Source: Mycolicibacterium moriokaense (GTDB taxonomy: Bacteria > Actinomycetota > Actinomycetes > Mycobacteriales > Mycobacteriaceae). From it: a DNA stretch of 64,000 nucleotides. The first letter of the stretch is position 1, and each line of letters begins with the position of its first letter. The stretch is from the NCBI RefSeq assembly GCF_003347205.1, contig NZ_QQBJ01000007.1:206846-270845 (forward strand). Reading direction: 5' to 3'. Below the pieces are notes generated by a model, which saw only the letters and a list, made by a program, of their open reading frames with translations, did not search any database and was not told the DNA's origin. Shown piece after piece: positions 34,191 through 43,844 of the stretch. The position numbers and the translations under genes were made by a program.

Positions 34191-35620
34191 GACTCGAAGG
34201 CCTTCATGAACTCGACCGCCTCGTTGTGCACCTCGTGGGTGGCGGCACACGTGATGCGGTCGTCCTCGACGCCGCGCTTCTCGCTGTAGCGGACGATGTC
34301 GTGCTCGAACGCGACGCTGGTCTGGCCGCACGGGCACTGCAGGTCCCAGTCGATGGTGACTTCGTCGCCGGAGATCACCCCGCCCCAGTGCGCCTTGAGC
34401 AGCACGTCGTAGACGGCGGCCCTGCCGGTCTGCCTGCCGCTGCGGGGGAGTGGCTCGCTGGTGTCCGGGTCGAGCACGAACGGAATGACCCACGGCTGCA
34501 CGTGGTATCGGCCTTCGCTACAGCCCCAGTGAAACGCGCTCTGTTCGGAGAACCCGTAGCCCTCCTGGATGCGGTCGACGCCGAGAAACTCGTGAATAGT
34601 GTCCATGTAGTCGGCCGGCAGCGCCACGCCCTTGAGCCCGCCGCCGGTGAGAATCGCCGAGTCCCTGGCGAATACGTTCTTCACGCCGCGCTCCAGGCCC
34701 GCCTTGGCCACGTCGTACATGATGTTGTAGGCGCCGATCATGAAAACGCGTTTGCCGCGCAGCGTGTCGGTGATCGTGGTGAAGAACCGGTCGAGGTCCT
34801 CGGGCTGGCGGGCCTGCATCGCGATGAACTCGTCCTTGCGCGCGGCCAATGCCGGGTCGATGACGAGCCGGTCGAGTTCACCGCGTGACGCTGCGGCGCG
34901 CATCTTCGATGCCAGGAACATCAGGTCGGTGTCGATGGCGTCGGGGTAGAGCGCGTGGAACTTGCTCTCGTCGCCGCCGGTGAAGCCGCGCTTGATCATG
35001 TTGGCGATGCGCAGATGGCCGAGCTTGCCGCTGGCGAAGTTGGGCCAGATCACGTCGACGGCGGGGTTGAGTTCGGCCTCGGTGGGTTCGGTGCCGAACG
35101 TCTGGAACAGGCAAATCTTCCACAGCACCATGCCTTCCCGCGCCCCGTGCTTGTCCTTGGGGATGATCGACAGCGTCCCGGTGGTGCCGCTGGAGGTGAT
35201 CACCTCCAGCGGCGTCTGCGCGTCGAGCCGGTCGATCCATTCGTCGATGCCGTCGCAGCCGTCGGTGTCGACACCCGACAAGTCGTGGCTGGTGAGCTTG
35301 TCCAGCCACTTCGTCATGAGGTCGAAGCGCTTGTTGTCGATCAGCGCCGCCGGATAGGACTTGAACGCCGTGTGCGAGAACAGCAGCGGGACAACGTCGT
35401 TGAACTCGTTCAACTCGGTCACGCCGAGCCGGTCGGCGAGCTTGCGGACCATCTCGATGCTCTGCCTGTGCTGGCCGAACCGAATGGCCATCGCCCGGCG
35501 CTGAAGCTCTTCGAGTTCGTCACGGGCAATGCTGTGCATCTGTGTCAGCGATTCGCCGAAGAAGGCGATCGGGTCATCCATGAACTGCTCGACGGGCCTC
35601 GTCGACTGCGATGTCGTCAT
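34187..35620 (-). CDS. Acyl-protein synthetase, LuxE family
   Basis: This 477-residue adenylating enzyme has the motif TSSGTTG (about residues 142-148) used for ATP binding by LuxE and PaaK-type ligases. CPCGQ near the C-terminus may form a metal site. LuxE activates a fatty acid as acyl-AMP and passes it to the LuxC reductase. It heads a five-gene operon in which every gene overlaps the next. The ATG is at 35620; an 18-bp operator-like palindrome lies 21 bp upstream. At about 100 residues longer than Vibrio LuxE it may have an added domain. Confidence 0.82.
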   Translation of the reverse strand: MTTSQSTRPVEQFMDDPIAFFGESLTQMHSIARDELEELQRRAMAIRFGQHRQSIEMVRKLADRLGVTELNEFNDVVPLLFSHTAFKSYPAALIDNKRFDLMTKWLDKLTSHDLSGVDTDGCDGIDEWIDRLDAQTPLEVITSSGTTGTLSIIPKDKHGAREGMVLWKICLFQTFGTEPTEAELNPAVDVIWPNFASGKLGHLRIANMIKRGFTGGDESKFHALYPDAIDTDLMFLASKMRAAASRGELDRLVIDPALAARKDEFIAMQARQPEDLDRFFTTITDTLRGKRVFMIGAYNIMYDVAKAGLERGVKNVFARDSAILTGGGLKGVALPADYMDTIHEFLGVDRIQEGYGFSEQSAFHWGCSEGRYHVQPWVIPFVLDPDTSEPLPRSGRQTGRAAVYDVLLKAHWGGVISGDEVTIDWDLQCPCGQTSVAFEHDIVRYSEKRGVEDDRITCAATHEVHNEAVEFMKAFES

Positions 35621-35640
35621 GGCTGCGACGGTACGCCAAA

Positions 35641-35658
35641 CTTGCAGTCAACTGCAAG
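35641..35658. promoter_or_regulatory. Palindromic operator upstream of the LuxE/LuxC operon
   Basis: CTTGCAGT and ACTGCAAG are a perfect 8-bp inverted repeat separated by CA. CAACTGCA is repeated at 35667-35674, inside AGCCAA-CTGCA-TTGGCT. The site is 21 bp before the LuxE ATG, a natural repressor position. One of the two TetR proteins of the operon could bind here. Confidence 0.55.
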
Positions 35659-35689
35659 AGTGTAGCCAACTGCATTGGCTCGCTGGTGG

Positions 35690-35750
35690 CGCGAACGTTC
35701 CGTACCGGTCGAAAATCCGGCGATTATGCGACCGGTACGGAACGTTCGCG
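35690..35750. repeat. 22-bp perfect inverted repeat between divergent genes
   Basis: The arms at 35690-35711 and 35729-35750 are perfectly complementary over 22 bp, with core CCGTACCGGTCG in the left arm, and a 17-base spacer that contains a small AATC/GATT stem. The repeat lies 69 bp from the LuxE ATG and 15 bp before the gamma-carbonic-anhydrase ATG. A hairpin this stable in the 5' leader could attenuate transcription or translation; a very strong operator or a mobile hairpin is also possible. Confidence 0.65.
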
Positions 35751-35765
35751 TGTGAAATGGCGGCC

Positions 35766-36290
35766 ATGGCTGAGCCGCTGATCCTGTCCATTCGCGGACG
35801 CGCACCGGAATTGCACGCCGAGAGTTGGGTTGCGCCGAACGCGACCGTGATCGGGCAGGTGAGCCTGGCCGCCAGGGCCAGCGTCTGGTACGGCGCGACG
35901 CTGCGCGCCGAGGCCGAGCCGATCGAAATCGGATTCGGCACCAACATCCAGGACGGCGTCACCATCCACGTCGACTCGGAGTTCCCGGTGAAAGTGGGCG
36001 CGGGCGTCAGCGTGGGCCACAACGCCGTGCTGCACGGCTGTGAGATCGAGGACGATGCGTTGATCGGGATGGGTGCGGTCATCCTCAACGGCGCGCGCAT
36101 CGGGGAAGGCTCGCTGATCGCGGCCTCCGCGCTGGTGCCGCAGGGCGTGGTCGTGCCGCCGCGGTCTCTGGTGACCGGTGTGCCGGGAGCGGTGCGGCGC
36201 GAACTCAGCGACGCCGAGATCGCCAACAACCGGCACAACGCGCAGGTCTACCAGCGGCTGATCGAACTGCACCGCGATTCGCCGCGCTGA
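35766..36290 (+). CDS. Gamma carbonic anhydrase-like left-handed beta-helix protein
   Basis: This 174-residue hexapeptide-repeat protein has the gamma-CA/YrdA signature: NATVIGQV, SVWYGATLRAE, IGFGTNIQDGVTIHVD and VGHNAVLHGCEI, with three His positions that bind the metal between subunits of a trimer. It may hydrate CO2, although many relatives show no activity. The ATG at 35766 matches the family start; an ATG at 35757 is possible. It is divergent from the LuxE operon across the 22-bp inverted repeat. Confidence 0.87.
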   Translation: MAEPLILSIRGRAPELHAESWVAPNATVIGQVSLAARASVWYGATLRAEAEPIEIGFGTNIQDGVTIHVDSEFPVKVGAGVSVGHNAVLHGCEIEDDALIGMGAVILNGARIGEGSLIAASALVPQGVVVPPRSLVTGVPGAVRRELSDAEIANNRHNAQVYQRLIELHRDSPR

Positions 36291-36342
36291 GGGTTGGAGA
36301 TTTCCATCGGCTGAGTGCGGGTAAGACCGTACGGTGAAAGCA

Positions 36343-37479
36343 ATGCGAATCCTGGTCACCGGGGCCACCGGCTATGTCGGATCCCGGCTCGTCACCGATC
36401 TTCTGTCCAAGGGCCACACCGTCGTCGTCACCTCGCGCAACGTCGAGCGGCTCGCCGACTTCGGCTGGTTCGACGACGTCACGGCCGTCGCGATGGACGC
36501 GCACGAGCCGGCATCCGCGCAGGCGGCATTGGAGTACGCGGGGCCCATCGACGTCGTGTACTACCTGGTGCACGGCATCGGTCAGCCCGACTTCCGCGAC
36601 GCCGACAACGCGGCCGCGACCAACGTCGCCGAGGCCGCGAAGCGGATCGGCGTCCAGCGCATCGTCTACCTCGGCGGCTTCGTGCCCGAGGAAGGCGAGC
36701 TGTCGGAGCACCTGACCAGCCGGGCCGAGGTCGCCGAGGCGCTGAGCATCGAGGGCGGCCCCGAAGTGGTGTGGCTGGGCGCGGCGATGATCATCGGCGC
36801 TGGTTCGACGTCGTTCGAGATGCTGCGCTATGTCGGCGACCGCTTCATGTTCATCCCGCTGCCCGAGTGGATGGCAAACCCGATGGACCCCATATCGATC
36901 CGCGACGTGTTGTACTACCTCGTCGCCGCGGCCGACGCCACCCGCGTGCCCGCGGGCGCCTACGACATCTCGGGCCCGGAGTCGACCACCTACGGCGATT
37001 TGTTGGCCGCGTACGGCCGCGCCACAGGCAAGTGGCGGGCTAGGGTGCCGATCCGTGGAGTGGACACCGGCGTGGCGTCGATGCTGACCGCCGTCGCGCT
37101 TCCGGTGCCCGGCGGCCTTGCCGCCGATCTGGTTGAGTCACTTGATCATCCGATGCGGGCCTCGGATGGGCTGCGCGACATCGTGCCCGACCCGTCGGGC
37201 GGCCTGACCGGCATCGACGACGCCATCGCGCGATCGCTGGCCAACGGGCGGCCGCGGCCGGTGGACGAACTGGCCGACCCGCACCACCTCGCCGATACCG
37301 ACCCGGGGTGGGCCGGCGGGGACGCGCTTCGCATCCAGCGGCTGGCAAGATCCATCACGCCGCCGATCGTCCGGCCCGCGCTGGGACTCCTCAACGTCGT
37401 ACCAGGACCCGTCGCCGCAGCGTTGCGGACCGGGCTGGACACCCTGATCAACCTCACACCGAAGGCGCACCCGGCATGA
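36343..37479 (+). CDS. NAD(P)H-binding atypical SDR (NmrA/YbjT-like)
   Basis: This 378-residue protein starts ILVTGATGYVGSRLV, a clear Rossmann cofactor motif, and continues like the atypical SDRs YbjT/NmrA with GGFVPEEGELSEHL and an extended C-terminal region absent from classical SDRs. These proteins are often redox sensors or have unknown substrates. The ATG at 36343 is preferred to a GTG at 36334. It overlaps the next gene by 4 bp, so the two are probably an operon. Confidence 0.8.
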   Translation: MRILVTGATGYVGSRLVTDLLSKGHTVVVTSRNVERLADFGWFDDVTAVAMDAHEPASAQAALEYAGPIDVVYYLVHGIGQPDFRDADNAAATNVAEAAKRIGVQRIVYLGGFVPEEGELSEHLTSRAEVAEALSIEGGPEVVWLGAAMIIGAGSTSFEMLRYVGDRFMFIPLPEWMANPMDPISIRDVLYYLVAAADATRVPAGAYDISGPESTTYGDLLAAYGRATGKWRARVPIRGVDTGVASMLTAVALPVPGGLAADLVESLDHPMRASDGLRDIVPDPSGGLTGIDDAIARSLANGRPRPVDELADPHHLADTDPGWAGGDALRIQRLARSITPPIVRPALGLLNVVPGPVAAALRTGLDTLINLTPKAHPA

Positions 37480-38213
37480 CAGAACCGTCGACCACGGAAC
37501 ACCCTGGGGACCATCCGCCCTTTCTACGGGAGGTGAGGGACAACCTCACCAGGGTCGCCGTTCCGCACCACGAGCCGCCGAGCGTGGTCCGGCGGCGGCG
37601 CGTCATCGTCGCTGTCGTCGTGGTGATCGGCGCTGCGCTGCTTGGCTATTCGCTCGCCCGCAGCCCCGGCGACGAGTCGTTCTACGGGTTGACCTTCGCG
37701 CTGGCCGGGGTCTGGGCGCTGGGTGCGCTGCTGGCGCGTCCGTTGCACCTCGGGCACGTCCGATTCTTCGGCCGAAATCAACGCCCCGTCATCAGCGGCA
37801 CCGTCATCGGCCTGGCCCTGGGCGGCGTGTTCATCGTCGGCGGCTTGGTGGCCCGCGAATTTCCCGCGCTCCGCGACTATGCCGCGGACGTGCTGGAATT
37901 CGCCACTCAAGGCAGCCTGCCGCTGGTCGTGCTGATCACCGTGGTCAATGGCTTCGCCGAAGAACTGTTCTTCCGCGGTGCGCTCTACTCCGCGCTGGAA
38001 AAGCACCATCCCGCAATCGTTTCCACAATCGTCTACGCCGTCGTGATCGGGGTGTCGACGTTGAACCCGATGTTGACGTTCGCCGCGATCGTGCTCGGCT
38101 CGGTATGCGCCTTCGAGCGCCGAGCCACCGGCGGAGTGCTGGCGCCCATCCTCACCCACATGGTGTGGGGTCTGATGATGGTGCTCGTCCTGCCGCCGAT
38201 GTTCGGCGTCTAA
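37476..38213 (+). CDS. CPBP family intramembrane metalloprotease
   Basis: This 245-residue protein has a cytoplasmic N-terminus of about 45 residues and then about six membrane segments. It carries the CPBP/Abi motif EELFFRGALY, whose two glutamates coordinate zinc, and a later His in ILTHMVWG. Such proteins process prenylated or small membrane peptides, and some give bacteriocin self-protection. It starts at ATG in the stop of the upstream NAD-binding gene and converges with an MFS gene with a 4-bp overlap of stops. Confidence 0.82.
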   Translation: MTEPSTTEHPGDHPPFLREVRDNLTRVAVPHHEPPSVVRRRRVIVAVVVVIGAALLGYSLARSPGDESFYGLTFALAGVWALGALLARPLHLGHVRFFGRNQRPVISGTVIGLALGGVFIVGGLVAREFPALRDYAADVLEFATQGSLPLVVLITVVNGFAEELFFRGALYSALEKHHPAIVSTIVYAVVIGVSTLNPMLTFAAIVLGSVCAFERRATGGVLAPILTHMVWGLMMVLVLPPMFGV

Positions 38214-39514
38214 CTCAACGGGTTGGCCACTTCGTCGCGGCGCATCCGGCCCGCCCGCATCGCGACGGCCGCGAAGGCCACCGGCGCAAGCCCGGCCACC
38301 AGGAAGATCGTCTCCATCGAGACGACCTTCGACAGCGGGCCGACGATCGCGAACGACACCGGCATGAACGCCAGCGACACGAAGAAGTCCAGGCTCGAGA
38401 CCCGGCCCAGCATCTCCGTCGGTACGCGCCGTTGCAGCAAGGTGCCCCAGATGACCATGCCCGCTCCATCGGTGACGCCGATGACGAACGTCGCAACGGC
38501 CATCAACGGGAACGACGACGTGACGCCGAGCACCACCAACGGCACCGATCCCACGCTCCACATCGCCATCATTACCGTCAGGTAGCGGCGGGGCAGTCGC
38601 CGCGACGACACCGCGAGCGCGCCCACCGCGTCGCCCACCCCGAAGAACGCCAGGATCAGGCCGTATGTCCTGGCACCGTCGGCGAAGCGGTCCTTGGCGA
38701 TGAACGGCAGCAGTACCTCGATGGGGCCCAGCACCACCAGCACGAACATGCTGGCGAACAGCAGCGTCCACAACAGCCACGGCGTGCGCAGCATGAAGAC
38801 GAAGCCCTCACGCAGATCGCGCAGCACATGCCGCGGGTCAGGTTCCGGCTTCGGCTCCGGGTTCGCCCCGGCGACAGCCGCTTTCGTCGCGGGCCTGGTG
38901 GCCACCAGCAACACCAGGCCGACGGCGAACAACGCCGCAACCGTCACCGACCCCAGCGCCGGGAACGTCGCCCCCACCAGAACACCGGCGACGGCGGGGC
39001 CGACCGCGCGCTGGAACACCGGGCGGACCACACCTTCGACGCCGTTGGCGGCGAGAAGCTGTTCGGCGGGCAGGATCCGCGGCAGCAGTGCGCTGTAGGC
39101 GGGGAAGAAGAACGCCGCCGCGATGCCCAACGCCGCCGCCGCCAACGCCATATGCCAGATTTGCAGCACGCCAACGAGTCCCAGCACCGCGATCGCCGAC
39201 ACCACCAGCGTGTTGACGATCTCGACGGCGATGATGATCGTCCGCTGGTTGATCCGGTCGGCCGCCAGCCCGCCGATGAGCAGGAATGCGACTAGCCCGG
39301 TGCCCAGGCAGGTGGCGACCAGCGACAGCGACGCCGGATCGTTGGTGAGCTCGATGACCTGTAGCGCCATCACGACGGCCCACATGCCCTCGGCGAAGAT
39401 CGACAGCGACACCGCGGCGATCAGCAAGCGGTACTCGCGCGAGCCGAAGGGGGCGAGCACGCGCCAGCGGCCGGCATTCACGACCGGCTCCTGGAATTCG
39501 AATTGCGTGCTCAC
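38210..39514 (-). CDS. MFS transporter (MFS_3 / enterobactin-exporter-like)
   Basis: This 434-residue protein has about twelve membrane segments and the MFS_3 layout, starting FGSREYRLLIAAVSLSIFAE and containing DRINQRT between segments 2 and 3. Relatives export siderophores or drugs in several bacteria; here the substrate is unknown. The start at 39514 is a GTG. The promoter region also contains the hairpin that ends the upstream crotonase gene on the same strand. Confidence 0.82.
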   Translation of the reverse strand: MSTQFEFQEPVVNAGRWRVLAPFGSREYRLLIAAVSLSIFAEGMWAVVMALQVIELTNDPASLSLVATCLGTGLVAFLLIGGLAADRINQRTIIIAVEIVNTLVVSAIAVLGLVGVLQIWHMALAAAALGIAAAFFFPAYSALLPRILPAEQLLAANGVEGVVRPVFQRAVGPAVAGVLVGATFPALGSVTVAALFAVGLVLLVATRPATKAAVAGANPEPKPEPDPRHVLRDLREGFVFMLRTPWLLWTLLFASMFVLVVLGPIEVLLPFIAKDRFADGARTYGLILAFFGVGDAVGALAVSSRRLPRRYLTVMMAMWSVGSVPLVVLGVTSSFPLMAVATFVIGVTDGAGMVIWGTLLQRRVPTEMLGRVSSLDFFVSLAFMPVSFAIVGPLSKVVSMETIFLVAGLAPVAFAAVAMRAGRMRRDEVANPLS

Positions 39515-39566
39515 ACAGTCGATGGTCGCCGACCGGATGGGGCCGCGTCCATCGATTTTTCTCCCG

Positions 39567-39624
39567 CGAGCAGACGTGAACTCGCACGAGAATCGCCCAA
39601 ACTATGCGATTTCGCGTCTGCTCG
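39567..39624. terminator. Hairpin downstream of the crotonase gene
   Basis: CGAGCAGACG (39567-39576) and CGTCTGCTCG (39615-39624) are a perfect 10-bp inverted repeat. A second inner stem AATCGC/GCGATT (39591-39596, 39606-39611) sits inside. It lies just downstream of the minus-strand crotonase stop and upstream of the MFS start. Its core, CGAGCAGACGC, recurs in the hairpin at 41656-41715. Confidence 0.55.
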
Positions 39625-39635
39625 GCAGAGGGCAG

Positions 39636-40448
39636 TTACGAGTCGGTGAAGGTGGCGGAGCGCCGTTCCTGGAAGGCTCTGATGCCTTCCCGGTAGTCGG
39701 TCCCGCGCAGCAGCGCCGCCTGGCCGGCGTGTTCGCGCTCCAGCGCCGCCTCGAGTTCGGTCAGCGTCGTCGCATTGATGGCGTCCTTGGTCTTCGCCAG
39801 CGCCACCACCGGGCCGCGCACCAGAGTCGCGATCACCTTGTCCACCTCGGCGTCGAGTTCGTCGGCCGGATACACGGCGGTCACCAGGCCCGCGTGGAAC
39901 GCCTCCTCGGCGTGGATCTTCTCGGCCAACAGGGCCATTCGCATGGCACGGATCCGGCCGACGGCGGCCGCCACCAGCGCTGAGGCGCCGCCGTCGGGCA
40001 TCAGCCCGATCTTGGTGAAGGCCAGCATGAAATAGCCCTTCTCCGAGGCGAGTACAACATCACAGGCAAGCGCCAGCGATGCCCCCACTCCGGCGGCCGG
40101 GCCTTGGACGACGGCGACCACGGGGCGAGGCAGCGCCACGATCGAGCGCACAGCACGGTTCGCCGCATCGAGCACCGACAGCCCGCCGGCCTTCTTGGAC
40201 TGGTCGTTGGCGCTGATGCCCGCGCCCGAACTGAAGCCGCGGCCGGCGCCCGCCAAGCGCACCACTTTGACCTGTGGGTCGGTGGCGGCCCGGTCCAGCG
40301 CATCGGCGATGCCGTTGAGCATCGTCGCGGTCAGCGAGTTGAGGCTGTCGGGCCGGTTCAAGGTCAGGGCCAGCACCCCGTCTCCGAGGCTCACCTCCAA
40401 CCCATCGACGCTCACATAGGCTCCGGTGCTGGAGTCGAGGGAAGTCAT
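39636..40448 (-). CDS. Crotonase family protein, EchA10/EchA11 position
   Basis: This 270-residue crotonase sits divergently before mcr, like echA10/echA11 (Rv1142c/Rv1141c) in M. tuberculosis as I recall. The usual first catalytic Glu in GGGxELA is absent (GVGASLAL), and the second is Asp in LMPDGG. The PDGG pattern is seen in isomerases of the PaaG type. It is therefore more likely an enoyl-CoA isomerase or related enzyme than a true hydratase. The CoA-binding loop SSGAGISA is intact. Confidence 0.8.
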   Translation of the reverse strand: MTSLDSSTGAYVSVDGLEVSLGDGVLALTLNRPDSLNSLTATMLNGIADALDRAATDPQVKVVRLAGAGRGFSSGAGISANDQSKKAGGLSVLDAANRAVRSIVALPRPVVAVVQGPAAGVGASLALACDVVLASEKGYFMLAFTKIGLMPDGGASALVAAAVGRIRAMRMALLAEKIHAEEAFHAGLVTAVYPADELDAEVDKVIATLVRGPVVALAKTKDAINATTLTELEAALEREHAGQAALLRGTDYREGIRAFQERRSATFTDS

Positions 40449-40493
40449 GGCTGAACCTTAGATCGGGTGCGGACCATAGGCCGCGACTGGTCC

Positions 40494-40509
40494 ACTTGGT
40501 TATACAAGT
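40494..40509. promoter_or_regulatory. Operator-like palindrome in the crotonase-mcr intergenic region
   Basis: ACTTG-GTTATA-CAAGT is a perfect 5-bp inverted repeat with a 6-bp centre, between the divergent crotonase and mcr genes. TGGTTATACAA inside it is one mismatch from the FadR-type TGGTNNNACCA. A GntR/FadR-like regulator may bind here; no such gene is adjacent. Confidence 0.35.
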
Positions 40510-40547
40510 AAGCTATGTCGCGGGCAACTACGGGAGGCGGGTTCTCA

Positions 40548-41639
40548 ATGGCGGGACCACTGCACGGATTGCGAATCGTCGAACTGGCCGGCATCGGCCC
40601 CGGACCGCACGCGGCGATGATCCTCGCCGACCTGGGCGCCGACGTGGTGCGCGTCGAGCGGCCCGGCGGCACCGGCGGCGTGCCGAAGGGCAGCCACGAG
40701 GCCATGAACCGCAACCGGCGCGCGGTCGCCGCCAACCTGAAATCGGACGAGGGCCGCGAACAGGTGCTAGCCCTGGTCGCCAAGGCCGACGTGCTGATCG
40801 AGGGCTACCGGCCCGGCGTCACCGAGCGGCTGGGGCTCGGCCCCGAGGACTGCGCCAAGGTCAACGAGCGGCTGGTGTACGCCAGGATGACGGGCTGGGG
40901 CCAGAGCGGACCGCGCAGCCAACAGGCCGGCCACGACATCAACTACATCTCGCTCAACGGCCTGCTGCACTCGATCGGCCACAAGGGCGAGCGTCCGGTG
41001 CCGCCGCTGAACCTGACCGGCGACTTCGGCGGTGGGTCGATGTTCCTGATCGTCGGCATCCTCGCCGCGCTGTGGGAGCGGCAGACCTCCGGCAAGGGCC
41101 AGGTGGTCGACGCGGCGATGATCGATGGCTCCAACATCCTGATGACGATGATGTGGGGGATGCGCGCGGGCGGGCTGTGGTCCGACGAGCGCGGCACCAA
41201 CATGCTCGACAGCGGGGCGCCCTACTACGACACCTACGAGTGCGCCGATGGCCGCTACATGTCGATCGGCTCGATCGAGCCGCAGTTCTACGCCGAGCTG
41301 CTCAAGGGCCTCGGCCTGGACGGCGAGGAGCTGCCGGGCCAACACGACGTCAGCCGGTGGCCGGAGTTGCGGGCGCGGATCGCCGCGGTGTTCGCCTCGG
41401 CCGATCGCGACCACTGGGCCAAGGTGTTCGCCGACAGCGACGCGTGCGCAACGCCCGTGCTGTCCTTCGCCGAGGTGCAGAGTGAGGCCCACATCACCGA
41501 ACGCGACACCTTCTATCTCGACGGTGACGTGCTGCTGCCCTCGCCCGCGCCGCGGTTCTCCCGCAGCGTCACCTCCACCCCGAAGCCGCTGGGCGAGCCG
41601 GGGACCGACATCGAATCCGTTCTGCGCGACTGGAAATAA
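40548..41639 (+). CDS. mcr: Alpha-methylacyl-CoA racemase
   Basis: This 363-residue family III CoA-transferase-fold enzyme closely matches the M. tuberculosis MCR sequence as I remember it, including [30 protein letters not shown] with the catalytic His and [10 protein letters not shown] with the catalytic Asp. It interconverts R and S 2-methylacyl-CoA, needed to oxidise branched chains such as sterol side chains or pristanate. I chose the ATG at 40548 after GGGAGG; one at 40515 adds 11 residues. A hairpin follows before the next gene. Confidence 0.92.
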   Translation: MAGPLHGLRIVELAGIGPGPHAAMILADLGADVVRVERPGGTGGVPKGSHEAMNRNRRAVAANLKSDEGREQVLALVAKADVLIEGYRPGVTERLGLGPEDCAKVNERLVYARMTGWGQSGPRSQQAGHDINYISLNGLLHSIGHKGERPVPPLNLTGDFGGGSMFLIVGILAALWERQTSGKGQVVDAAMIDGSNILMTMMWGMRAGGLWSDERGTNMLDSGAPYYDTYECADGRYMSIGSIEPQFYAELLKGLGLDGEELPGQHDVSRWPELRARIAAVFASADRDHWAKVFADSDACATPVLSFAEVQSEAHITERDTFYLDGDVLLPSPAPRFSRSVTSTPKPLGEPGTDIESVLRDWK

Positions 41640-41655
41640 GGAAAGACCTCTCAGC

Positions 41656-41715
41656 GCGAGAAGGCGCAAAAGGACCGCGACACGCCGTAAATTGCGGACT
41701 TTTGCGTCTGCTCGC
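41656..41715. terminator. Hairpin downstream of mcr
   Basis: The left arm 41656-41678 (GCGAG then CGCAAAAGGACCGC) and the right arm 41694-41715 (GCGGACTTTTGCG then CTCGC) pair well with two mismatches and one bulge. The right arm read backwards, GCGAGCAGACGCAAAAG, shares a core with the hairpin at 39567. It lies between two plus-strand genes and probably terminates mcr. Confidence 0.55.
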
Positions 41716-41752
41716 CAGAGAAAGTCCCCAACACAGATAAGGAACGCATCAA

Positions 41753-43500
<1,748 letters not shown>

Positions 43501-43560
43501 GCGACCGAACGAGTTTTGGGAACAAGGAACGATCAACGAGGGCCCCGGGTGGGGCAAACT

Positions 43561-43604
43561 GTCTGACGGGTCAACGCGCTCAGTGCGAGCGCGTTGCCTC
43601 AGAC
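43561..43604. terminator. Hairpin downstream of the nitronate monooxygenase
   Basis: CAACGCGCT (43572-43580) and AGCGCGTTG (43588-43596) form a perfect 9-bp stem with a 7-base loop. GTCTGA/TCAGAC (43561-43566, 43599-43604) extend it. It lies between the plus-strand monooxygenase stop and the stop of the small minus-strand ORF, and would terminate both. Confidence 0.6.
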
Positions 43605-43754
43605 TGCGGTAGGAAGCTGCTGGCCGTCGTCGAGCTGCTCGGAGGTGTCGCCCTCGACCAGGACATCGCCGTGGTAGAGCGCCTCGAAGTCAACCTTGAT
43701 GACATCAGCACTGGTGTCGTCGATCCACATGCCACTGAGCGTATGGGTCACCAT
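43599..43754 (-). CDS. Small hypothetical protein, 51 residues
   Basis: A 52-codon frame runs from ATG at 43754 to TGA at 43599. The product begins MVTHTLSGMWIDDTSADV, continues KVDFEALYHGDVLVEGDTSE and is acidic, with no signal or membrane segment. The codons are mycobacterial-like with no rare runs, and the frame ends on a hairpin that converges with the monooxygenase terminator, which supports expression. I see no ribosome-binding site, so it could be leaderless or not translated. I do not recognise the family. Confidence 0.5.
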   Translation of the reverse strand: MVTHTLSGMWIDDTSADVIKVDFEALYHGDVLVEGDTSEQLDDGQQLPTAV

Positions 43755-43844
43755 TAAGGAATCTTTGAGTCACGATTCGGAAAATCGTGGCAATTCTTAC
43801 CGCCGGGTAGGGTCCCAGGTTACTCGCGAGTAGCTGACCTGCGA

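Noticed and set aside
34187-35620. LuxE-type gene as a phenylacetate-CoA ligase (PaaK)
   Set aside because: The ATP motif is shared, but the neighbouring LuxC-type reductase and the absence of any phenylacetate genes favour LuxE.
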